A stretch of DNA of 64,000 bases from Notamacropus eugenii (GCF_028372415.1 NC_092872.1:9802001-9866000), one strand, 5' to 3'; shown: positions 1 to 11,545, numbered from the stretch's first letter. Numbers and translations: made by a program. Notes: a model not told the origin generated them from the sequence alone.

Positions 1-727
1 TTCTGTGGATTCCTTGAATATTTATTTTGCCCTCTGGTTCTAGAATCTCAGGGCAGTTTTCCTTGATAATTTCATGAAAGATGATGTCTAGGCTCTTCTT
101 TTGATCATGGCTTTCAGGTAGTCCCATAATTTTTAAATTGTCTCTCCTGGATCTATTTTCCAGGTCTGTTGTTTTTCCAGTGAGATATTTCACATTATCT
201 TCCATTTTTCCATTCTTCTCTCTTTGTTCTGTGATATCTTGCTTTCTCATAAAGTCATTAGCCTCCATCTGTTCCATTTTAATTTTGAAAGAACTATTTT
301 CTTCAGTGAGCTTTTGAATTTCCTTTTCCATTTGGCTAATTCTGCTTTTGAAAGCATTCTTCTCCTCATTGGCTTTTTGAACCTCTTTTGCCAATTGAGT
401 TAGGCTAGTTTTCAAGGTGTTAATTTCTTCAACATTTTTTTGGGTCTCCTTTAGCAGGGAGCTGATCTGCTGTTCATGCTTTGACTTTATGTGTCTCATT
501 TCTCTTCCCAGCTTTTCCTCTACCTCTCTAACTTGATTTTCAAAATCCTTTTTGAGCTATTCCATGGCCTGAGCCCATTGGGTGGGCTGGGACACAGAAG
601 CCTTGATTTCTGTGTCTTTGCCTGATGGTAAGCATTGTTCTTCCTCATCAGAAAGGAAGGGAGGAAATGTCTGTTCTCCAAGAAAGTAACCTTCTATTGT
701 CTTATTTCTTTTCCCTTTTCTGGGCAT
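1..727 (-). pseudogene. L1 ORF1 (RNA-binding protein), 5' part, one premature stop
   Basis: Read on the minus strand from the ATG at 727, a single frame runs to the window edge (about 242 codons) with one interruption, a TAG at codon 57 (557-559). The start reads MPRKGKRNKTIEGYF. A long heptad-like, Lys/Glu/Gln-rich segment follows, as in the L1 ORF1p coiled coil. Near the window edge comes NRSRRDNLKIMGLPES, the characteristic start of the ORF1p RRM-like domain. ORF1p is the trimeric RNA chaperone of the L1 ribonucleoprotein. The rest of ORF1 and ORF2 would lie to the left of the window. A single stop in over 700 bases suggests a fairly young copy, but not an active one unless the stop is an error. 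Confidence 0.9.
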
Positions 728-1480
728 TTTCCCAGCCAGTGACTTGACCTCTGAATATTCTCCTCACACCCACCTTGCCTCCTGATCCTCCCAGCCAGCG
801 TTTGGGGTCTGAGATTCAAATGCTGCTTCCAGCCTTAGGGCTTTTGGCGGGGGCAGGGCTGCTATTCAGTGTGAGATTAAATTCAGGTGGTCAGGTCGGG
901 GCAGGGCTGCCTCTCAGGCTCAGTTCCCTCAGGGGGTTTATGCACAGACCTTCCACAAGGATTCAGGCTCCTGCCCGCTTGGGGAGCCCCGGTCTGCAGC
1001 CGCCTCTCAGCTTCCACCTCCCGGGGGGGCCTGAATTATGGGGGCACCCCACTCCCCTCTTGACCCGCCAAAGAGACTCTCTCACCGACCCCTGTCACCT
1101 GTGGGTGGAGGTACTTGTGCGGCCGCTGGAGATCCCATCCCTGAAGCCCACTCGGATCTGTTTCTCTCGGTGCTGCGGCTGCAGCAGGTCTGGGCTGGGC
1201 TCCGTGTCTGCAGCGCGACGGACCTTTTGCGAGAGGTTTGCAGGTCCCTCTGTGGATGGAGGGACCCGCATGGCCGCTGGAGATCCCGTCCCTGAAGCCC
1301 GCTCGGATCTTTTCCTCACGGTGCCGTGGCCGTGGCAGGGCTGCACTCAGCTCCCAGTCCCAGCACCCAGTCTGCAGCGTGAAGGACCCCGCCGTGAGAG
1401 GTTTGCAGGTCTCTCCGGAACAGAAATCTCCCTCGCTCCAATGTTCCGTGGACTCTGGGTGCAGAATTCCTATCATCTCT
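728..1480 (-). mobile_element. L1 5' untranslated region / internal promoter
   Basis: This GC- and CpG-rich segment lies directly upstream of the L1 ORF1 start and is much richer in CpG than the flanks. It ends near 1480, where an old MIR-like sequence begins, so the L1 5' end appears to be present rather than truncated. Open frames on both strands here (for example 775-1539 plus and 1036-1521 minus) reflect the GC-rich UTR and are not genes. The exact 5' boundary is inferred from the loss of CpG richness; the target-site duplication cannot be tested because the 3' end is outside the window. Confidence 0.75.
1100..1415 (-). repeat. Two tandem monomers of the L1 5' UTR
   Basis: Two head-to-tail units share GGCCGCTGGAGATCCC (1121 and 1272), GCTCGGATCT-like blocks and GAGAGGTTTGCAGGT (1231 and 1396). 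The period is about 151 bp at one end and 165 bp at the other, so the second unit carries about 14 extra bases. Tandem monomers at the 5' end are a known promoter design in some mammalian L1 lineages. Only two units are visible. Confidence 0.75.
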
Positions 1481-1600
1481 ATTTTATAGGTGATGAAACT
1501 GAGACTCTGAGAGGTCAACACAATCAGTGTTGGAAGTAGAATTTAAATCCAGGGCCTTTTGGCCTGCCTTGCCTCCTAGTACTCTGGGAAGGAGTCTTTC
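1475..1600 (-). mobile_element. MIR-like SINE fragment
   Basis: It contains the antisense MIR hallmark (ctattttataggtgatgaaactgag) followed by a diverged continuation. It abuts the 5' end of the L1. Confidence 0.6.
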
Positions 1601-2640
1601 CTGTGCCTTGTTAGCCACCAGCCCCTTCTTAGATATAGTCTCACCCTTGGGCCCATACTTTCTTTTTTCCTTGTTTCCTCATAAGGGATCCTGAAATTCC
1701 TGGCCCTCCCTGATCCTCAAGCTTGCTTAGCTCCCTAGTTCCAGAGATTTTCACTCCTATCCCTTACCATTTCCTCACTACTTTAGGCTAGTTCTCCATC
1801 TACTGGGGCCACCATTTTTATTGACTGATTCTCCCATGCATCTGCCTTTCTCTTTCTTCCTTTTGTTATTACATGATCCAGACCATAAGCGTGTATTTCC
1901 TAGGATTTATTCACAAAGGATGAGTCCTGTACAGAGACTCTAAGAAAGATCGTGGACCGCAGAGTGCATATTTACAAGAGTCTCTCCAGAATAACCTTCA
2001 TAGTTAATCTAATTTATAACTAAAGTTCCAGTATGGTCCCAAGATCATCCAAGCTGCTTGTAGCTCCCAGAAGAAAAGGATGACTTTCTTCTCTGACATT
2101 CCTGTTGTTTGGGATTTGGCTGCCTGGCTATTACGGACTAAACTCATTCCTTGGTTTACAAGCCTGAGTTCACTTTTAGCTATTGGGAAAGCCTTCTGAT
2201 CACAGGTTGAGTTACTGGTATTCTGAACATATTCATTCCTACTACTCATCCCCAGTCTCCACCACCAAGAGCAAGGCCAGTAGGAATCTCGATCTTGGAG
2301 AACAGATAATGAAGCCTATTTCCTTCCTTTGCCCAGAGAGGTTGGGGCCATGAAGGCAGAAGACCAAGGTGGTCAGTAACAGATACATTGAAGGGAGAGG
2401 GAGAGCAAAGTGACAGAAAGAGAAGAAACCAGTGCTAGATAAACAGGCCTCAAGTCTGTAGATCTAGACTAAGGTTACACAGAAAAGAGTCCTTTGGGTA
2501 TTTCGGGTTTGGTTTTTTTTTCTGGGTTCATGTCTAAATTGTCAGCCCCTTTGAAAAGTGCTGATGTGCTTGGTCTTAACCTGGACCATCTGGAGTCTCC
2601 CACAGTCTCCTACCTCCTTTTGTGGCCCTGGCTATCTGAC
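1601..2640. other. Unique intergenic sequence, no gene seen
   Basis: No repeat family, splice-framed open frame or domain is recognisable. The short open frames here are not supported by any motif. Confidence 0.5.
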
Positions 2641-2649
2641 ATGGACCTA

Positions 2650-2840
2650 ACAGTCATGTTTCTAGAATGCCTAAAAACTTACAAAGTGACCTCAAAACAA
2701 CCCTGTGTGGTGAGGAGTGTAACTTCTCATTTTAGAGCATGGAAGCAGCTTGTCCATAACCATTCAGCAAAGAAACATCAAGGTCAGGATTCACACCCAG
2801 GGCTCAGCTACCTTCTTTCCACCTCATCTGGCTGCCACTA
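2650..2840 (-). mobile_element. Highly diverged MIR-like fragment
   Basis: The order 'acaaccctgtgtggtgaggag ... cattttagagcatgg ... cagcttgtccataaccattcagcaa' follows the antisense MIR layout with many changes. Confidence 0.4.
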
Positions 2841-3610
2841 GGGAGCACATTTTTCAGCCTGGCCTGGTTTTAAAACCTCCACTAATACATTCTCCCTTCT
2901 CCCTGCCCTTGTGGTCACATGTCCCTGGCATTTCTCTGTTCTCCAATGAAAGGCCTTCCTGCTGTCCTCCCCAGAGCCGGACACAACCCCTGACCTGAAA
3001 TTCCTGTCCTGGGTGGTCCCTGGTGCAGAGTTGCCCCAGGCCAGCTTCTGGGGAAGAGAAACGGAAGAGGGATGAGGATAATAACAAGGCACAAACAGGA
3101 CTTGGGGTGACCCAGAGGGCCTAACCGGGCACATTCCTCCCTGCTTCTTGGCCATCCTTTAGAAACAGGCAATCTGGATCTGACCAGCAGAGGAATTCAC
3201 TTCCGGCCCTGCAGTCAGCCTGGGTTGGATAAAAGCCATCAGGAAGAAGGAAAGAATGCGACTTAATGACCATAAGATGTCACCTGCATTTGGTGCCAAG
3301 GACAACGAAGACCGTGCCCAGCAGGCAAGCAAGAGCCTTGGCCCTACTGACATCATTAATCTGTGGCTGGAACAAAAACCTTACACCTGGCAGTCACTCC
3401 ATTCATCCTCTGCCACAGAAAAGGCAGCCCATGAAAATGAATGAACCCCTCCCCCCCTTTGCTTACCTGGGTATCTGCCTCATCCCTGTACAGGACGTAC
3501 CTGTGACCCATTACTCCTAAGATATTCATTATCTGTGACTTATTTGTCCCTTAGTTTCCACACCTCCCTGGTCCCCTGGTTCTTCTCCCAGTGTAATATA
3601 GTGGGAAAAA
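2841..3610. other. Unique intergenic sequence, no gene seen
   Basis: Short open frames overlap on both strands (2838-3172 minus, 3256-3520 plus), but none has a recognisable motif or credible splice pair. GC content is slightly higher than the flanks. Confidence 0.45.
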
Positions 3611-3619
3611 TTCTGGATT

Positions 3620-4090
3620 TCATTCATTCAAAAACTTTTTATAAAGTGCCCATTCTGTGTGGTAGGTGCTAGGGATAATAACTAAAATGAAGAAAAATCA
3701 CAAGTATTTTTTTCCTTTTGCCCCAAATTTTGCCAGAAGCATTGTCAAAAAGAAAAATGATTAAGAAAAACCAAAGGACAGGAAAGGAGGGAAGTAGGGT
3801 AATTATTTGTTGATTAACTCCTATTCAATAAATATCAAGTACTTAACTCTGTGCCAGTCCCTGAGTGGGACCCCAGGCATACAAAGATAGGATAGGACCC
3901 TGCCCTTCTTCTTGGACCATCAGACCATTTGAAAGCAGGATCACAGAATATTTGAGCTGGGAAAGATCTTAGAAATAATTAGGAATAGGAAACCAAAGCT
4001 GAGTAGTGAAGTCACTTACTCAAGAACATGTGCCTTGGACACAACTAAGCCCAGAGTTGGTTTCTAGTCCAGTGTTCTTCTACATGAACG
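3620..4090. mobile_element. Old LINE-like fragment (+) followed by MIR (-)
   Basis: At 3625-3690 and 3800-3905 the plus strand carries the 'aagtacttaactctgtgccag...catacaaagata' motif seen in several ancient repeats in this window. At 3945-4085 the antisense MIR pattern follows (agctgggaaagatctt ... gtcacttactcaagaacatgtg). Confidence 0.5.
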
Positions 4091-4404
4091 GCGTTGAGAT
4101 TCCTATCTAGGAAGGCCAGTGGGGAATATGATGAACACGACTAAGTATGGTTCCAGGTGGAATGCAATAGGGCCCAGCCTAGCTCTGATGCTTTTTAGCA
4201 TCAGAGTCACTGAACTCCTCTTACCGTGATCCATGACCGAAAGTGATTGATTCCCCCTTCTTCTGATTTTCCCAGAGCACTTTCACAGACTACTTGGTAT
4301 CATGTTTATTTATGAATGTGTGGCATTTGCTACTACTGTACTGTAAGAACCTTAAAGGAAGTTTCATCTTTATATGCCTGTGCCAAGCAGAGGGGCCCGC
4401 ATGT

Positions 4405-4590
4405 AATAGGTGGTATAGTGCGTAGTGTGCTGGACCTGGAGTCAGGAAGACTCATCTTCCCAAGGTCAAATCTGAACTCAGACACTCACTAGCTGTGTGA
4501 CCCTGGGCAGGTCATTGAATCCTCTTTGCCTTAGTTTCCTCCACTGTAAATTAAGCTGGGGAAGGAAATGGCAAATCACTTTCCCGTGTG
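4405..4590 (+). mobile_element. Marsupial tRNA-derived SINE, 3'-truncated
   Basis: It has the tRNA-related head (tggacctggagtcaggaagac), the core (agctgtgtgaccctgggcaggtca) and the start of the tail (gaaggaaatggcaaatcact). Polymerase III box-like segments in the head come from the ancestral tRNA and do not indicate a tRNA gene. Confidence 0.8.
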
Positions 4591-4619
4591 TGTGCATGTT
4601 TCTGTATATGTGTGTAAAT

Positions 4620-5520
4620 ATGTGGAAGGAGCCTTCCATATAGAGTCAGAGGGATTGGGTTTGTTCCAATCCTGGCCATACCACTAACTGCCAATGTGAT
4701 CTAGTGGTGTCATTTTAGCTCCCTTGGCCTCAATTTCCTTTCTCCTCATTTGTAAAATGAAGGGGTGTACAACAGGAGGTCCCTCCCAGCTATAAATCTA
4801 TATTTCTATGAAGGAAGTGGGTGAGCCTCTCTGTAAAAGTAACAGAAAGATACTCCCCCTATAAAAATAATCATAGCTTGCACTTCTACAGATGTTCAAA
4901 GCTCTTTGTTCCTCACAACCTTGTGTGGTAGGGAGTACACATATTATTATCATCTTATGGAGGAAGCTGAAGGCCAGAGAAGGAAATGACTTGCCTGTAC
5001 AGGTATGGAGGAGTTAAGCCTGGGGTCCTCTGACTCCCCCAGGGCCTCCTTCCACTTGGCTGCCCCTGAGGAAAGAACTGTGTAGGGAAAGACACACCAT
5101 TTACTCCAGAAGCTGCAGCGGCAGGTCAGGGCCACTTGATAGATTTAGAAATAGCAGACCCAAGTCCAAACCCTAGCTCTGCTATATCCTGGCTACATAG
5201 CCTTAGGCAAAGAATATTTCTTCAGTAGGCCTCAGTTTCCTCTTCTGTAAAATGAAGGAGGTGGACTAGACAATTTCTAAGATTTCTTCCAGGTCCAAAA
5301 TCTGTTACTTTTTGCATTGGGATTGTAACAAACTTTGAGAAATGCTCATCACAGTATGGTATAGAGGAAAGGGAACTGGACATTTACTAGCTATGTGAGT
5401 CTGGCCAAGTGGCTTAGCTTTTTTTTGCCTCAGTTTCCTCATCTGTAAAATAAGAGGTTTGGACCTGGTGGCCTTATCTAAGAAGGTTTTTTCCAGTTTT
5501 AAATCTAAGATTCTATGATC
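4620..5520. mobile_element. Cluster of four MIR-type SINE fragments in both orientations
   Basis: Plus-strand copies lie at about 4625-4800, 5140-5310 and 5350-5520, each with the 'cctcagtttcctcatctgtaaaat' core in variant form. An antisense copy lies at about 4860-5060. The many substitutions indicate old insertions. No gene is seen among them. Confidence 0.65.
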
Positions 5521-5589
5521 TCTGAGAATTTAGGTAAGTTATTTGTTGCAGAATATACATTTAAAAAAATTCTTTTCATAAAGCCTTCC

Positions 5590-5735
5590 TCTGCTATGTA
5601 AGCTTCTCACTGGAATATAAGCTCCTTGAAGGCAGGTACTGTTTTCCCTTTTTAAAAAAAATGATTCCAGTGCAAAGTATGTGCCAGGCACACAGTGAAA
5701 GATTAATAAATGCTTATTGACTGACTGGCTGTGGC
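5590..5735 (+). mobile_element. L2 LINE 3' end fragment
   Basis: Carries 'ataagctccttgaaggcaggtactg' and 'gattaataaatgcttattgactgac', the usual L2 3' terminal block. Confidence 0.65.
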
Positions 5736-5864
5736 CAAATCTGAGTGATCAGGTGCTACTCAGTGGAAAATATCTCCCCTATTTCTGTAGAGGTCAGCTT
5801 TTGAGGTCAAGTGAAATGACTCCTAAAAACTTCATGCTGGGGTCTTTGGGGCTGGTCAAGGCCT

Positions 5865-6060
5865 GTTAGATCATAGGATCTGGAATTGGGAGAAACCTTA
5901 CGGGTCATCCCCCAACTCCTTCATTTTGCAGAAGAGTATATTGAGGTCCAGAAAAGAGAAATAGCTTGCCCGAGATAACTCAGCTGGTGAGTAGCAATAC
6001 TGAGATTTACCTCCAGGGCCTCAAATTCCAGCCCTGATATTTGTGCCCCACCACCACTGT
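5865..6060 (-). mobile_element. MIR-like SINE fragment
   Basis: The antisense order is visible: 'aaaccttacgggtcatcc', 'cttcattttgcagaagag', 'gcttgcccgagataactcagctggtgag'. Confidence 0.55.
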
Positions 6061-6329
6061 CTTCTTCTCCCCATACCCTGCATACACTGCATGGGAACAA
6101 GGAAGACACCCAGCGTCCATCTCCAAAGCGGACCCAGCCTGTTTAGGAAGATGTCAGATATTGAATAACATGCGAACCACATAAAATAGGACAGCAAATG
6201 AAACCGGGCAAACAGAGCCCAAGTGCCCTAAAGGGGAAGGGGAGGCGGATCAGTTAGAGATGACTCCCTTTATGAGAAGCTTCTCTTTTGGAAGCAGCTG
6301 CTTCCATGATGTGGTTGTGAATGCCCAGA

Positions 6330-6545
6330 GGTGGGGCCTACTTTCTTTTCTTGTATTCCACAGCACCTTCCTTTGTTCTCAGAGGACCATGACATCAGGG
6401 AGGTGATGCCATGACTTGCAAGTGAATTGGATTAAAGTGAGGCAGAGCTGTGCAAAGTCACCAGCCCCACTTTAACCTCCAGAGCCATCTGGGTCCAGTG
6501 GCCAGATATCGATCAGGAAGACTGGAGAAGGCCCCCCAGTCTAGG
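6330..6545 (-). mobile_element. Marsupial SINE tail fragment
   Basis: It shares 'gaccatgacatcagggaggtgatgcc' and 'ccagagccatctgggtccagtggccagatat' with the copies at 45735-46040 (same strand) and 26130-26310 (opposite strand), which identifies one SINE family. The tRNA-related head is missing here. Confidence 0.7.
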
Positions 6546-7065
6546 CATTTAAGCAATATTAAGCAATGAACCCATTAAAAGTACTCCCAGTACATGTAAG
6601 ATTTGAGAAGTCTTTATCTCCCAAAGCCTCCAGATACTGATTAAGCTACCTATTAAAGCACTAGCACCACTAACCCCAACCCCCAGCAGGTTCTCCCCTC
6701 AACCCCCTAAACAGCAGAATTTCCTCTACAAAATCCTGATCTGGTGCCTCACTGTATCACAGAAGTAACCACGGTTTTCGAAGGCCATCAGAGTTTAAAT
6801 CTAGAAAGCTCTACCATGCTCAAAGTATGGTCAAGGCTGAGCTTGCTGTTCAAGTCCAACTCATCTAGGGACAGAGAGGGTCATGACAAGTAGTATGGAC
6901 ACTAAGAGATTAATTTAGTGAGGTCAATCCATGAAGCAAACAAAAATTACTTCTAAATGGTCTTTGATCCTATACAGGCTACTTCTATTCCCAGTGGGGT
7001 GGTAGGGGAGGCGTGGTAAAATAATGCCACATCAAGCTTGTTGGTATTTGAAATTTGACCAATGA
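6546..7065. other. Unique intergenic sequence, no gene seen
   Basis: No recognisable repeat or coding signal. The minus-strand open frame across 6953-7345 runs into the SINE on its right and has no independent support. Confidence 0.45.
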
Positions 7066-7069
7066 CCAG

Positions 7070-7305
7070 TGAATTGATATCAGTGGATAAAGCACTGGAC
7101 TTAGAAGCAGGAAGATGTCTCTTCTTGAGTTCAGATCCTGACTCATACACTAACTGTATGACCCTGTGCAAGTCACTTACCCCTCTTTGCCTCAAAAAAA
7201 TGAACTGGAGAGGAAAATGGCAAGCCCTTCCAGTATCTTTGCCAAGAAAACCCCAAATGGGGTCATGAAGATTAGGACATGACTGAAAAACAACAGCACT
7301 GGGTA
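7070..7305 (+). mobile_element. Marsupial tRNA-derived SINE, near full length
   Basis: Head 'gtggataaagcactggacttagaagcaggaaga', core 'ctgtatgaccctgtgcaagtcactta', then the tail 'ccagtatctttgccaagaaaaccccaaatgggg' ending in 'gactgaaaaacaaca'. Confidence 0.85.
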
Positions 7306-7479
7306 AAAGGGTCACTAAGGACCCATGGAATTTGGGCAAATTCATATGAATTAGGATCAGATGATTGTAAAATGTCAGATCTCGGAAAGCAGCTCAGAGG
7401 TCATTCGGGTCAAACCACGTCTAAAAAAAGCATCCCTTCCCCCAACACTGGTCTAATTCAATTAGACAAACTTTCCTCA

Positions 7480-8035
7480 TGTTTGTATTACTGCACTAAG
7501 CTATATGCTAGAGACAAAACTGAAGCAGCCCCTCTCTCCAGGATGTAAAGAAATACCAGGTAATTTGAAGGATCAAGGAAAGCTTCTGAAAGGTCCCACC
7601 TGGGACTGGGTTTTGATGAACACAAGAATTCTGTTACAGAGTTAAATAGAGAATATACTGCCGGCCTGGAGGATGCTTATGGAAACGCATGTCAGGTTTG
7701 GAGAATGGCTAATGGTCCAGTTTGACTGAAAAGTAGAAAGAGTAGTTTGAAATGAAGTTGGAAAGATGGTGGGAGATAGATTGTAAAGGACATTATATGC
7801 TGGGCTAAGGAATGTGGATTTTCTCTTTAAAAATATGTTTTACTGATTCCTTTCGTTTTTACATCATAGTCATTTCGAGATTTATCCCTCCACAAATGAC
7901 CCAGATCAGTCCTTGAAATAACAACAAATTATACCAAAGCAACCAACAAAGTGATGGTATATGCACTATTCTGCACCCATAGTTCCCCACTCCTCTACTG
8001 AAAAGAGGGAGATACTCCTTCTATTTTATCAAGTG
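7480..8035 (+). mobile_element. Ancient LINE-like repeat pieces
   Basis: At 7700-7830 'gatggtgggagatagattgtaaaggacattatatgctgggc...aatgtggattttctc' resembles the old repeat also found at 36000-37090. At about 7840-8030 'ttactgattcctttcgtttttacatcatagtcatt' resembles LINE 3' sequences at 52280-52450 and 60208-60337, with orientation uncertain. Families are not assigned with confidence. Confidence 0.4.
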
Positions 8036-8404
8036 GTGTATCAGAAGTCACTGACTGACCCATAGAGTAGGAAGACTATTTTGGCACCAGGATAGAGGAT
8101 GAATTGAAGACAAGATAACCTGGAAGTGGGGAGATCAATCAGGAGACTGCTACAGATGGGAAGAAAAGACCCTCAAATTTAGAAGTTAAGGGGTAGCCTT
8201 TTAGAAAGCAGTTTCAGTAGGGTTGGAAGCCTGGTTGCAAGGGGTCAATACATGAGTTAGTAGTGAGGCCTGAGTACAGAATACTCCATCTGCACAACAG
8301 ATTGATTCCAGCCTTTGCAGAGGACTTCTGATGATAGCAAACTCCCTAGCTAGTGAGTGGGGAAGCTCATTCCTCCTCTGGACAGCTGACTTGTAAGACG
8401 ACTT

Positions 8405-8545
8405 TGTTTATATTGACGTGAAACTAGCAAGTTGCTTATTAACCTTTGGTGCCTCAGTTTCTTTATCTGTAAAATAAGGCAGTTGGTCTAGATGATTGAT
8501 AAGGTCTCTTCCATTGCTAAATCCATGATTCTATGAAATTTCCCT
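8405..8545 (+). mobile_element. MIR-like SINE fragment
   Basis: 'tggtgcctcagtttctttatctgtaaaataaggcagttgg' is the MIR core and tail. Confidence 0.6.
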
Positions 8546-8579
8546 TTCTAAGACTTCCCCTCATTATCCTGAATTCTAC

Positions 8580-9070
8580 TACCTGGGACCCAGGAGAACA
8601 GGTCTAATGTCTCTTCCACAGAACAGCCATTCAGTACTTGAAGACAGCCATTATATCCAGCAAGTCTTCTCCTTTCCAGGATAAACATCCCTAGTTCTTC
8701 AAATGATCCTCTTAAATCCAATTCACGTGCAAGTCAAGACATCACCCTTATGATCTCATTGGTCTTGTTTGAGAATGAAGGACAAATGACAAAAATATCC
8801 TGGTCACCTTCCTTTGAATCTGCTCCAGACTGTCAAAGACCCTTCCTAAAAGGTAGCACCCATAACTGAACATGCTCCAGATGTGATCCAATCAGGCCAG
8901 AAGACAGTGAGACTACCGATCACTTCTCTTTTGCTTCATGGGATGCTTCTATTTATGAAACCTAGCTGGTTTGGGGCCATATCTTGCCATTGACCCCTAA
9001 AACCCCATATCTTTGTCACATAGACCTATGTCTTGCCATGTCTACACCACACCGCCTCCCTCATCCTGTA
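8580..9070 (-). mobile_element. L3/CR1 LINE 3' region, interrupted by a SINE tail
   Basis: The antisense CR1-type block is visible: 'cagccattcagtacttgaagacagccattat', 'cttctcctttccaggataaacatccctagttcttcaa', then 'gaacatgctccagatgtgatccaatcaggcc'. Read on the minus strand it gives the CR1 family's conserved short motif before the C-terminus (…LERRRL-like). A SINE tail with 'gcaagtcaagacatcacc...gagaatgaaggacaaatgaca' (about 8703-8800) splits it. Confidence 0.7.
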
Positions 9071-9194
9071 ACTGTATAATTAATGTTTTTTTAACTTAGT
9101 TGTAGGAATTTCCATTTGTTTTATTAAATTTCTTTTCTTGGACTGAACTAATCATTTCAGTTGGTTGATGTATTTTTGGATGTATCTTGTGCAA

Positions 9195-9275
9195 GGGACC
9201 AACTAGGTGGTGCAACAATTAGAGCATTGGACTGGGAATCGGGAAGACTCATCCTCCTGCAACCTCATTGAAAGC
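9195..9275 (+). mobile_element. SINE head fragment
   Basis: 'caactaggtggtgcaacaattagagcattggactgggaatcgggaagac' is the tRNA-related head of the marsupial SINE; core and tail are lost. Confidence 0.65.
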
Positions 9276-9399
9276 TTTTGAGCAAAAATCAGTGTAGAAG
9301 GGATTCCTAGTTAGGCACCATTTTGGCCAGATGGTCTCTAAGTTCCTTCTGTGACTGTGTATTTGTTAAGTTCAATAAGCATGCCATTTAGCTAATCTA

Positions 9400-9535
9400 A
9401 TCCAATGAACACTTATTAAGTGCCTGTGTGTCAAGGCATTGTGCTAAGTGGTGGGGATACAATCAGTAAAAAGACAATCCCTGCCCTCGAGAACCTTCCA
9501 ATCTAAAGAGGGAGACAACACACAAAAGAAGGCAA
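9400..9535 (+). mobile_element. Ancient LINE-like fragment
   Basis: 'aacacttattaagtgcctgtgtgtcaaggcattgtgctaagtggtggggatacaa' followed by 'aatccctgccctcgagaaccttccaatct'. The same order is seen at 13275, 35820, 57160 and 62940, so this is one dispersed family. I do not name the family firmly. Confidence 0.55.
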
Positions 9536-11175
9536 GAAAAGGAAGGGACACCAGAGGGTACCCAGCTTGTGGAGCTGAAACCAGGAAGAGCAGCAGATGG
9601 TCAGCTGCCCTCTATAAAGGAAGGCATTGGAAGGAGCTTGGTATTCCATCCTCTAGCCCTCCAATCAGAGGGGAGAAAAGGCTGAAGAGGATGGCACCAT
9701 CCATCAAGGCTGGAGTTACCAGCATGGCAATGAGCTTATCCTGGGAAGGGCGTCTTGTCCTTTGCCATCTATGCTTTCAGGGTATTGATAACAATGCTTG
9801 TGAGCAAAGACTCAACCACGGGGTCCTCTACTAGAGACTGACATCCAGAACTACTTCAATCTAGTCATCACTGCTCTCCAGGTCTAGTCGTTAAGCCATT
9901 CCTTAATCCAGTTAACTGGACCAATATCTAGCCCCTACACCTCCATTTTGTCTATGCTATTTGAATTTTTAAATCAACGGTTTCCAGCCCTTTGCCAACT
10001 TTCAATTCGCTGTTCACTGAGTTTTTGGTTTAGAGCCCAAACTGCGGCTTGAAACTGGACACCCAGATGACTTATTTTCATCCCCTATGGTCAGCTCCTC
10101 CTGCTCCTACGTTTGCTTTTGAAAGCTGGGCAGTGGGACAGCGGAGGAGGAGGGATGGAAACCCAGCCGTTGGAGAGGACACAGGCCTCTGTAAGGCTGA
10201 GTAGGGTTTTCCTGGAGCTGCTCCCATGGGGCCTTATTTTCCTGTTATTCTCCTCTGAGTCACCAGTCCCACCCCTCAGCCTGATCCTGGAGCCCAAAGG
10301 AGAGGAAAGCTCCCTCCACTCTGGGGGTGTCTGCATTACCACCACCACCACCTTCACACACACGCATGCCATGGCAGCGGTCTATGAAATACTTCTCTTA
10401 TGAGCACAAGGAAAATTGGCTCAGTGGGTGGAAATGGATTACAATGAATGTCTCACTCCCTCTGATTGTGCTCTAATATCCAGCTCTCCACCTTTCACCT
10501 CCCATCTTTCCCTCTCCCCTGGCCCCTTAATCATCCTAGGACAGGTGTGGGGTTACCTAACTGGGAGGGAAAATTTGAAAACATCAGCCCCTCCCCACAC
10601 CCCAGGCCCATGTTTTCCTGGGTTATTAGGGGATTCAAACTAGTCAAGAGCCAATCATTCTTTATATGGCATTGCTAGGTTTTCCCCCCTGCCCTTCCCA
10701 CTTGCTAAACAAGCTGAAGACTCCTTCCTTCCTGGGCCTTTGTTCTTAGGTTGCTGTGTCCCCAACCCCTTTGCAGTGAGTCAAGGCAGAGGTACATCCC
10801 CAGACTGCTAAAGATTTTGAAAAGAGCAGAAGTTGTTACTATTGTAAGAATGGATCAAGCGTGGAAGGCATGGTGGAGAAGGCATCTAAGAAGGATAATG
10901 CCCTAGATGTTTGGCCTCAGTAAAACCATTTTCACTTTCCTAGGTACCAGTTCTTCTGCTGGAAACTATCTAGGGATCCTTTGCTATGAGAGCCAGAGAT
11001 TAACCTAAAGCTTTTCCCAATGACTGTAGCCTTCCTACTCCAGAACCTAAATTTCCTAGATCTTGAGGATCTGCACATTTTCTTGGGTTATAAGCTCTAC
11101 TGAACTCAAACTTTATTAATTTTTCCCCTTATGCTGGTGACTGGATCTGAGTGACTATTTCTGCTCCTTGGTTGC
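9536..11175. other. Mostly unique intergenic sequence, no gene seen
   Basis: A slightly GC-richer unique block at 10090-10700 contains a short (CCA)n run (10340-10351) and pyrimidine-rich stretches. Short open frames on both strands there (10091-10403) lack domains and splice context. No repeat family is recognised for most of the interval. Confidence 0.45.
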
Positions 11176-11179
11176 AGAA

Positions 11180-11245
11180 TGTAATTTTTTAAAAAAAATT
11201 TAAGTAAATTTTTAAAAATTTTAAAAAATGTAATTTTTTTATCTT
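11180..11245. repeat. A/T-rich low-complexity tract
   Basis: Runs of A and T, including near-complementary oligo-A and oligo-T segments, with essentially no G or C. Confidence 0.8.
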
Positions 11246-11264
11246 GCTTTAGGGTCATAGGATT

Positions 11265-11545
11265 TAGAGTTCAAAGGGACTATAGAAATCTAATCAAATT
11301 CCTTCATTTAACCATGAAGGAATTAAGGCCAAGTGACTTTGCCAAAGTCACACAGATAATATTAACCACAGCTGATGTTTGGATGGTACCGTAAGGTTGG
11401 CAAAGTTCTCTATGTACATTATCTCATTTAACCATCACAACAACCCTATCAGGTAGGTGCTACAGATATTATTATCCTTATTTTATAGAGCTGAGGCCCA
11501 GAAAGGTGAAATTACTTCCCTGTAACCTCAAACACTCAAGTGGAT
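11265..11545 (-). mobile_element. Two adjacent antisense MIR-type fragments
   Basis: 11265-11365 has 'agttcaaagggactatagaaatctaatc ... aaggccaagtgacttt'. 11370-11545 has 'ggcaaagttctctatgtacattatctcattt ... gaggcccagaaaggtgaaattac'. These are two offset copies of the antisense MIR layout. Confidence 0.65.

Noticed and set aside
775..1539. 254-codon plus-strand frame and overlapping frames on the minus strand
   Set aside because: They lie in the CpG-rich L1 5' UTR, cross into a MIR, and have no domain.
9448..9834. 128-codon plus-strand open frame
   Set aside because: It begins inside a LINE-like repeat and has no motif, biased composition or splice framing.
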